The notes beneath the pieces were generated by a model. It was not told the DNA's origin. It did no database searches and saw only the letters and a program-made list of their open reading frames with translations. The position numbers and the translations under genes were made by a program. Below are positions 23,541 through 64,000 of a stretch of 64,000 bases of DNA, in pieces (position 1 is the first letter of the stretch; each line of letters begins with the position of its first letter). Source of the DNA: Micropterus salmoides (Eukaryota; Chordata; Actinopteri; Centrarchiformes; Centrarchidae). Where the stretch lies: NCBI RefSeq assembly GCF_014851395.1, contig NW_024040374.1, positions 24,322,772 to 24,386,771 of the forward strand, read 5' to 3'.

Positions 23541-24924
23541 CAATAAAAGAAGTCATCTCAGCAACCATGAACACAAGCCATGGTAGCGTCTTAATACTAT
23601 ACAAGCAACCAAAGAGATAAAACCCTCTTGAGAAGTGCTCCTTTACTCACATATCAGGACAAGTTGTGGACCCGTTTCTGGTGGGCCCCCCATAAAGGGC
23701 CCATTATGTTAAATCATGCTCCAGGAATATGAAGACAAAAAACAAAAATGTTGTTCCGTGGCATCAGAGGCAGTAAAATGATCAGATGTTAGTTTGTAAT
23801 GATGACTAATAAAATATGAATATCAAACAAAATACACACATTTAAAAAGAATGCTGACGTGGCCAAGGCAGCGAATGGCTTGCACATATTAAGCTGAGCA
23901 GTGCACCCCATGTAGCAGTGGTAATGACCTTCCAGGTGTCGGCGAAATAGAAATAGACTTCTGTCACCACAGAGACAGGCAGGCTCAACATCTTCGCACT
24001 GTAGGTTCCTGTAAGCAGACACCCGCCAGCAGTCAGGGTAGCCGAGGTTGCTGCCATGTCGGCCACAAGTCATGGCAGAGCAGACTAGGGCAGCAGTCAT
24101 TAAGAGTTTTGAAGACGGCCTGTTTTCTCCCACTCTATGGTCCCTCGGGTGCCAAAGAGCGGCATTAGCAGCGTGGCCCTGCCTAAACACCTGACTTTTC
24201 AGTTGAAAGGGAAAGTGTGACTGAGCAATGTCCATGGAAATGGGAGAAATATTCAGAGGTCTCACACACAAAAGGCAAAAAGGGTGGCAGCTAAATACAA
24301 ATACACTAAAGTGTCTTAGGAACACAATGAGTGCATCTTTGTGAGTAGCTAATGTATGGGGGAAGGCATGCCTGCAATCCACTTCCCACTCCTGTTTGTG
24401 CAGAAATAAATCCAATTCTTCAGACACATATCATTTCTTCATCTAGTTTAGCTTGAATAAAAACATGTCCAAAGAAGAGAGGACATTTTTGCAACAGGTC
24501 TGGTAACTTTAGGCTCCGTTAGAAAAGTAGTATCATCATAAACGCGCATGTTATGGCACTTTCTGTGGGGAATTAAAGCAGCTGGGGAGGACTATAAAAC
24601 AATCCACAAGTTTTCAAGAGAGACGAAGAGACTTTTCTCTGTAGCAAAGACACTATATTTGCAATGTAGTGGAGCTGACAGCTATAAGTTCCTGCTCCAA
24701 ACCAGGAGCTCCAGTGGACAGAAGACCAGAGTAACAATGCTGCTAACTTTGTTATTAAGAATGTCAAATTGTCTGTCTGTTTGTGTATGTGTGCGTGCAT
24801 ATGTATGTGTATAGCTGACACCTTGTATTAAAAGTCACAAACCAGGAGATTTGCTGAAAAGATTCCAAAGGTATCAGTGGCCAAGTGCATTACTTCCTCC
24901 CCCCCCCCCCCACTTGGGGTGATG
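23541..24924 (-). other. tmed5 3' UTR / gap between convergent genes
   Basis: The region lies between the end of the predicted plus-strand small gene and the tmed5 stop codon. It includes a C-run at about 24899-24911 and a minus-strand open frame of 212 codons (23789-24427) with no family match I recognise. No clear poly(A) signal for tmed5 was identified. Confidence 0.4.
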
Positions 24925-27900
24925 TTATGAACGGACTTTCCTTTTATCTTCAAACAGTGAGCGGACTAGGTAGACCTGAAGCGCCGATATCAACATCATA
25001 ACAATGAGATTGACCACCGACCACAAGTTCACCCTGTCAAAGTTACTCTCCTGGAGGTTTCTGTCGCGAGCCTCGAACGCCCGCAGCAACGTCTGGATCT
25101 GCACACTTTTGCCCAGTCGAGCCTTCACGTTGTTGATGGTGTCCTGACGGAAGAGGAGACACACGTCAGATTGAATCTGAGAAAAACTTTCACATACACT
25201 GTTTCTCTGATGTGCCTGACACTAAATTTACTAAATGCACAAACTTACAAAGCAGAGTAATCAAAATCAGAGTTGGGTCTCTGGGGGCAGGTTTGAGTTT
25301 GTAAACAAAGCAGTTAAATCGGGTGTGTTCCTTCTTCCATGAGACAACAACTTCCTGCACATCTGGAAGAGGGATTTCCCTCTTGTGAGGCCTCTGTGAC
25401 CTCTGACACAAATTCAGGGAGTGTCTGGTGGAGGGGCAGTGCAGGCTACTGTGGTGCAATCTGAAACAATTGGCTGCCCTCAGCCAATAGGTGACAGTTC
25501 ATTATATTGTCTATTCTTGTGACACTCCTTGTGACTATATTTGGATGTCGACATGGGTCCCGTTGTCCCACACCGCGTGTGATGCCATGCGTTTCCGCTA
25601 CTGCCTCGCTGCAGGGGGCGGTGCTGCTGCTGCTTGATAGCGTGACCTCCCCAGAGGCTGAACTCATGTGTCTGTGCTGGACACTAGAGAAAAAACTCTG
25701 TTGTTAAAAGCCTTTCTCTGTTCAGCCTCTACCCGAATATCTTTGGTTTAGAGTCACTCCTGTGCTCCTGTTCATACTTTGAAATACCGGCTTAATTTTA
25801 TGGTTCTACTAACTGAACATTTCCTGTTGTTGCTGCTTCATATTAAAAGCTCACCAGCAGCATGCTTTTATTGTGAAGAGGCTACAGGAAATGAAATGTG
25901 TTTATCACCAAGTTAGCTTTGTTATCTGTGCTTTTATTTAATTTTATCTTCCAGATATGGATATATTCTGCTCTATTTTGGTCAGCAGATCCGTTTGAAA
26001 TATTACAGGGAGGACAAGTAGCCTACAAACAGAAACAGCCACAGTGAGCTGAAACGTGCTGGAGGTCTTAAGACTGGTTTGCACCAATAAGGGTTCATTT
26101 AATCTAAGATCAGTTCTAGTCAGAGCACAACTAGGTTTAAAATAAGTAAACCCAGATTTAAAAGCAAGCAGAGCTCTGTTGCACAATTAAGAAAGTTTAG
26201 CAAACCCAAGTTTATTGATGTAAACCAAAATTAAATACTTAAAAATCAATGAAGAGATGCTTGCTTACCCAAATTAAAATTTATTAATTCATACACGTGC
26301 TGTCTGGACGTAATAAGTAGACTATAAAAGATTAACTGTTAACTTCCGGCGGCTGTACTCTGTATGCCTTAACAACATTGTTTGCTAGCTAAATCTAAAA
26401 AGTTAATCAGCCTACTCATGATGGCTCGGTCCAAAAAGGTCCTTTGAGAAAAACATGTTGGCCGAGTGAATGGAGGTTTGGCCAAATAAGATTTAAAAAG
26501 ACAGACAACAGCAGAGTAAGGAATAAACAGACTGCCTGGCAGTAACTGACAGACTGTTCATTTCTTTCCCTGCCATGTTTTACAATTGGTTCCTGTTCAG
26601 CTCCGTAAAAAGTTTCCTGCTGAACTGGAATCTTGAGGGAAATTCCACAGATTGATAAACTCATTGGGTTGAGTCTGTCCCCTAACCTTCTTCAAGGAAT
26701 TTAATTAGTTTGGTCAATCCATCTCAAAAAGGCAGCCATTTTAAAAGTCAAACCTCCTGAAGTGTATGTTTAAATTTAATACTGGATCGCATTTTAAATT
26801 GGGTTTTAAAGTTTTGGTGCAGCACGATTCAGTTTAATCTAGGTTTAAATAATAAAAAAAAAATAATAATAATAATTTTGAATCTTTTTTAAAATTTTAA
26901 GATAGTTTTAAAGTTCGGTGCAACATAATTTATAGTTAAACCATGATTTAATCTGATTAAAAACGTAACACTTGTTGGTGCAACCCAGCCTTACTGTGTT
27001 TGTGACTAGCATGCCTTCAACACGTCATGAAGGTCAACACCTTTACCTTGCTGTGCAGTGCTGTGGAAAACCGCGTCATGACTACCTCCCCTATTATGAA
27101 AAAACTCTTTATGTGGTGCAATTTTGTTGGCAGCCTGTTGGGTCACTTTGTACCCTCTATGTCATCCTGAGAGCATAGGTGGCACAGTGACAATTTTCTC
27201 AGTGGCAGACAAGGGAGGGACAAAGTCTAAAACGTACAGTGAGAATAAAACAAACACTGTCGATAAGTTTGATCTACTCACCAGTGCCAATAAGGCTCTA
27301 AAGTTCCCACACAAACAAACCTATTAGACAACACACTTCATCTTTTCTGAATAACGTAACACGTGGTCCATGTCAGACTGGCTGCACCCTCACCATAATG
27401 TCTTCCAGCTTCATGTCCAGTATGTCTGTTCCGTGGACGTACTCCTTCCAGTCATCTGGGTCTTCATCTGCATCCATGTTGTCCAGGATCAACTCAAAGA
27501 AGATGAGCTTCTCTGAGACGGAACTGAACGTGTTGTCAAAGCAGAACATGTAGTCTCCATCCTCAGTTTCAATACTGGAGGGAAGCACAGGCAGTAAGAG
27601 CTTGCACAATGAATGATAAGTAATGCAATGTCTCCCAGATCGCCTCTGTAACTTACGTGTGCACTCCATCTGACTTGCGGTAGTCACTGAACAGCAATTC
27701 GCCAGAGGGAGAGGAGATTAAGAAGTCGACATCAAGACCTGCACCATCTAATACCTGTGGACATTTGAGGACATTCACACATGAGAAACTGTTAGAAAAT
27801 TGAGAGACATTAAAATGATAATGCAAGTTTGCGTGGGTTGTAGCAAGCAGCACTTGATTTACGTATTAATTTATTTCATACATTAAATGTGAGGAATGCT

Positions 27901-28561
27901 AGTTTTTCCACTCAAGGTCTCCCTCGTTCTCCACTGGAAGTGATAAGCCTGGATACCTTGTCCTCCATGGAAGACACTACAACAGATATACAATGCTTGG
28001 GATGTCTCCCCCAGGCAATAACAAATGGCAACTCCCTGACATCGCCTAAAGTCTAGCTGGATACACCAGAAAGTCCAACACAGAGATTCATACTAAGCTG
28101 CACAGTAACTGGCATAACAGGTTCAGAAGAATATGAAAATCGAGGTGTGTGAGCCTCATAACTCTTGCGCAAATGATATTTTGATTTAACACAGCAGTTT
28201 GCCAGTGTGATTTGTATGTGGTCTGCATTAATGTCATCTGCAAACGAGAACCATAACACATAGAAAACGTGAACAATAAAAAGGGACAATCAACATGATC
28301 CGACTTTGGCAGGTTACAGTTAGAGGTTACGGTCTTACACAAGATTATCCAAATTATGTGAGTCTTTATGACCTGATATTCAATCTCCAGTGAGGCATCT
28401 TTCTTCATGGTCTGGTAGAAACACTCCTTGCGACCAGCGGGTAGAGTGAACGTGAAGTCACTGTCCGAAGACTGAGAGAAGTGAGCCAGCACCACAAACC
28501 TCTCCGAGACCAGAGCGACAAACACAGACAGTGCCCACAAAATTACCCGGTCTACCTCCAT
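24925..28561 (-). CDS. tmed5: p24-family cargo adaptor TMED5
   Basis: Type I membrane protein of the p24 family, cycling between ER and Golgi in COPII/COPI vesicles; family members sort GPI-anchored proteins and Wnt ligands. Coding exons 28373-28561, 27657-27754, 27394-27574, 24925-25143 join in phase to 228 residues (human 229). It has a signal peptide (hydrophobic stretch about residues 5-25), a GOLD domain from DSDFTFTLPAGRKECFYQ through LDGAGLDVDF and DYMFCFDNTFSSVSEKL, a coiled coil (INNVKARLGKSVQIQTLLRA), a membrane span (SVVNLIVMMLISALQVYLV) and a short cytosolic tail SLFEDKRKVRS. The ATG at 28559-28561 is used; the frame extends two codons further only through a TTG. The paralogue tmed1 is less likely given ARDRNLQESNFDRVN. 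Confidence 0.96.
25144..27393 (-). other. tmed5 last intron, 2.25 kb
   Basis: Most of the intron is unique AT-rich DNA. 26074-26988 is an inverted-end element described separately. No exon or RNA gene was seen. Confidence 0.6.
26074..26988. mobile_element. MITE with about 22-bp imperfect inverted ends (Harbinger-like)
   Basis: CTGGTTTGCACCAATAAGGG at 26074 on recurs in reverse complement as CTGGGTTGCACCAACAAGTG ending at 26988 (about 19 of 22 positions match). TTA lies just outside both ends (TTAAGA... on the left, ...CCTTA on the right), in line with the TWA target of PIF/Harbinger elements. The interior repeats TTTAATCT/AGATTAAA motifs and has no transposase. Confidence 0.5.
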
Positions 28562-28862
28562 AGTCAAGCCTGCGTGCCTTAAAGTCCAAAAGAAACAAAG
28601 CGGCGGTACAGTGTTTCAGTAAGTAAGCAGCGCAGCGGCTAGTTCTGTTCGCCCAAACTTCACTCAGTTCTCGGCACTGTCGGAAAGTTCAGGACCCCGC
28701 CGGTTTAAAACAACACATATTTATTTAAAATAGTATTGGATAAATTCACTTCTCTATTTTTAGTTACTCAAATTAAGCAAATTTCTGTATCGTATTTATC
28801 ATTCGATATATGATGCATACAATAAAATCGTACGGGCACTTTTTTAGGGGTCTTCTCAAAAT

Positions 28863-28881
28863 GCATTCTGGGATATGTAGT
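28863..28881 (-). promoter_or_regulatory. ZNF143/THAP11 site in the tmed5-suco promoter region
   Basis: Read on the minus strand the bases are ACTACATATCCCAGAATGC, matching the ACTACAnnTCCCAnnATGC motif bound by ZNF143 and THAP11 at core promoters. It is about 300 bp upstream of the tmed5 ATG and about 1.05 kb upstream of the suco ATG, on the side that favours tmed5. Confidence 0.6.
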
Positions 28882-29306
28882 TCTTCTGGTCCGTGTGGCG
28901 TAAACAGAAGGAATCAGCCTCATTTTCACCGCATTGCTTACGGCTTATTATAGAGTGTATTCAAAAGTCAATTTCTTCCTTTTAATAAGAAAAGTGCAAT
29001 TGACCATTACAAGCTAAACATGTAAAGAAGAAAGCCATGATTGACAATATATAGGCCTACATGTATAAATATGTGTTTTTTGGTTGTTATTTTTTTTTCT
29101 TTTCAAGACTCTACAAATCAAAAAAATATATAGTATAGTAGTTTAATGAAAAATCCCTACAAAATATTCATATTCATATATAAATATTAAATGAAGAGGT
29201 GGAAATGATTGCACCTCTGATAAAGATAGACTAATACAATGTAGGTGCATTGAGCCTTGGGCTTTAATAACAAATTATTGTGTTTGAAATGTCTTTTCAG
29301 GATTTT

Positions 29307-29309
<3 letters not shown>

Positions 29310-29337
<28 letters not shown>
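29310..29337. repeat. (TA)n microsatellite
   Basis: A 28-bp TA dinucleotide run between tmed5 and suco. Confidence 0.95.
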
Positions 29338-29589
29338 GACTATGAGGTTTCTTTTGCGATGCAGAAAAAAGTACACTGTGTTCACATTCCTTCAAGCACT
29401 CACCACACACCACATCAAGTGAGTAATTGCCTTAACAAAAAACGACTGTATCAACACTTAACACTAAAACGTTTGGTGGTTAATGCTTGTGCAATAACTT
29501 ACTAACATTGCCTACTTTATTAACTGATTTGCTTATCAAGAAAAGGCTGACGCGTCCTGCTCCACAGTCACCAACTCATCCCCAGTCCA

Positions 29590-29670
29590 GGGGGCGGGGA
29601 TTGTCCGCAGATACGGTGTCGCTACGTGTCCTATGATTGGTCAACAAATCCACAGCTCGGATTTAATTGG
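29590..29670 (+). promoter_or_regulatory. suco: suco core promoter: GC box and two inverted CCAAT boxes
   Basis: GGGGGCGGGG at 29590-29599 is an Sp/KLF site. ATTGG at 29636-29640 and 29666-29670 are reverse CCAAT boxes (NF-Y) 30 bp apart. They lie 265-345 bp before the suco start codon and no TATA box is visible. Confidence 0.55.
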
Positions 29671-29911
29671 TCGGACGTGAAGCAGGGGTTGAACTCACCG
29701 AGAGCTAGCTACCCGTCAACAACAGTGGTTACTAAAGCTGAGAAAGAGGCGGACAACTGGTCCGCACAATGAAAATTAGCACGCGTCAAGTGTAGGGTTT
29801 AGCCACAGAAGGCAGTCGTTTGTTCATTTGTAATTAAAAACAGGCCCTCAGCCAACAAAAAGCCTGTCTTCGGTGTATTGTGAAGATTAGAAAAAAACCC
29901 AAAGAGCGAGG

Positions 29912-29934
29912 ATGTTGGTCCCCGCGGGAAGATA

Positions 29935-29935
<1 letters not shown>
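29912..29935 (+). promoter_or_regulatory. Seven-codon uORF overlapping the suco start
   Basis: An ATG at 29912 opens a frame of seven codons whose TAA (29933-29935) shares its last A with the suco start codon (TAATG). Such overlap allows termination-reinitiation or represses the main frame. It is present only if transcription starts upstream of 29912, which the promoter position suggests. Confidence 0.6.
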
Positions 29936-62920
<32,985 letters not shown>

Positions 62921-64000
62921 GTAAACCGCTGGACACAATAAGCCTTAGAATGATATAACTTCTTTCAAACTTGTTTTTTGATTGCTTATTAGACTGATAT
63001 GACCAGTGCCATTTAGGGATGCAACGATTACAGATTGTGTCGGTACGATTATAGTCTGAGGAATAATCACGGTTTCACAATGCATTAATTAATTTCACAA
63101 CACTAGTAATTAAGCTGATTTTTAATATTTTAATTACATAAAAAATTATATTTCTATAATATGTAAATATTATTAATATAAGAGGAATATTAACTTAATT
63201 TATCCCACAGGGAAAATAAACTGAACTGTTATGTCATCAACACTCATCCATACGTATATGTTTTAGTGAAAATGATTGAGAACATCTCTTATGCAGCGTT
63301 ATAATTAATGACTGAAATGCAGTTAATTGGATAATGTTAGTGTTTTACACCTGGCAACATTTTCTCAACACAGACAGGAGGAGGCAACAGGATGTAACAT
63401 TAAATGTTCAGTGACTAAAAGTCTTGAAGACTACATTCTTCCATAAAAGACCTTTCAGAAAAGAAGCAATTTGTTCTGCGCTGGAAGCTGCTCAGTGCAA
63501 AAGTTCAACTACTTTGACTGCAACATGCGTGCGAGCTCGCCACGCAGTGCGCGTTGCTCGCCGCGGCAACAAACTGCCCTGGCGCGGTGCAAGCCATTGA
63601 AAATAATGTGTCCCCTAGCACAGGGGTGCTGTTTTGGCGGTGGGTCAGAAGCTTTTTTTCCACCAAAGAAATGGCTGAAGTCGGCAGTGTGGGAGAATTT
63701 CAGGTCTGACCGGGGCGTTATTTAAATGTAAATGCTCCATATTTGTGTAGCGCCTTTCTAGTCTTTTCGACCACTCAAAGCGCTTTTACACTACATCGCA
63801 TTCACCATTTACGCACATTCATACACTGAGCCTAAGTGCTCAAACAGAAACTAACATTCACACGCTGGTGGAACAGCCACCAGAGGCAATTCGGGGTGAG
63901 AATTGGGCTTTCAGTGCAACGTAAACAAACAAAGCAGGTGTAACCTTTCACAGTTTGGTCCCTATGCCATAGTTTAGCTAGTGAACCATAGTAGCCTCCA
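62921..64000 (+). other. suco intron 18 (start) with repeat fragments
   Basis: TAGGGATGCAACGATTA at 63014-63030 looks like a hAT MITE end without a partner in the window. 63745-63900 (GTAGCGCCTTTCTAGTCTTT, GACCACTCAAAGCGCTTTTA) matches a dispersed repeat I know to be frequent in fish genomes. No further suco exon was found. Confidence 0.5.

Overview
This is vertebrate nuclear DNA, almost certainly from a ray-finned (teleost) fish. The genes are split by GT-AG introns, and vertebrate orthologues are recognisable exon by exon. The repeats are typical fish families: hAT and Tc1/mariner-like MITEs, a tRNA-derived SINE, Rex3/RTE-like and L2-like LINE tails, and many long microsatellites. No prokaryotic, plasmid or viral gene was recognised.

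Layout. 129-15246 (+): the last 15 coding exons of a classical dynamin, best matched by dnm3. The intron inside the PH domain (3631-8151) carries mir-214 and mir-199 on the opposite strand, the dnm3os arrangement. 15749-18205: a 2.4-kb element with 24-bp inverted ends next to TA, containing a structured 22-bp satellite of about 56 copies. 19104-23540 (+): a small predicted five-exon gene, possibly the C1orf105 counterpart, with pigc (20036-21005, -) nested in its first intron. 24925-28561 (-): tmed5, four coding exons. 29935-62920 (+): suco, 18 coding exons plus one candidate cassette exon. It has a 17-kb first intron full of transposon debris, and its 3' end lies beyond the window.

The order dnm3 - dnm3os/mir-199/mir-214 (antisense) - pigc (antisense) - C1orf105-like - suco matches human 1q24. 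tmed5 is the outsider: its human orthologue lies at 1p22. The protein genes are not an operon. By family, dynamin drives membrane fission, PIG-C makes the first GPI-anchor intermediate, TMED5 is a p24 cargo adaptor, and SUCO is an ER SUN-domain protein.

I found no wholly new system. The points most worth a second look are the microRNA locus readable on both strands, the TIR-bounded satellite, the nested small gene, the suco cassette exon beside a MITE insertion, the suco uORF whose stop overlaps the start codon, and a probable GC donor. Exon limits were read by eye from splice sites, reading phase and remembered family sequences; no alignment was run.
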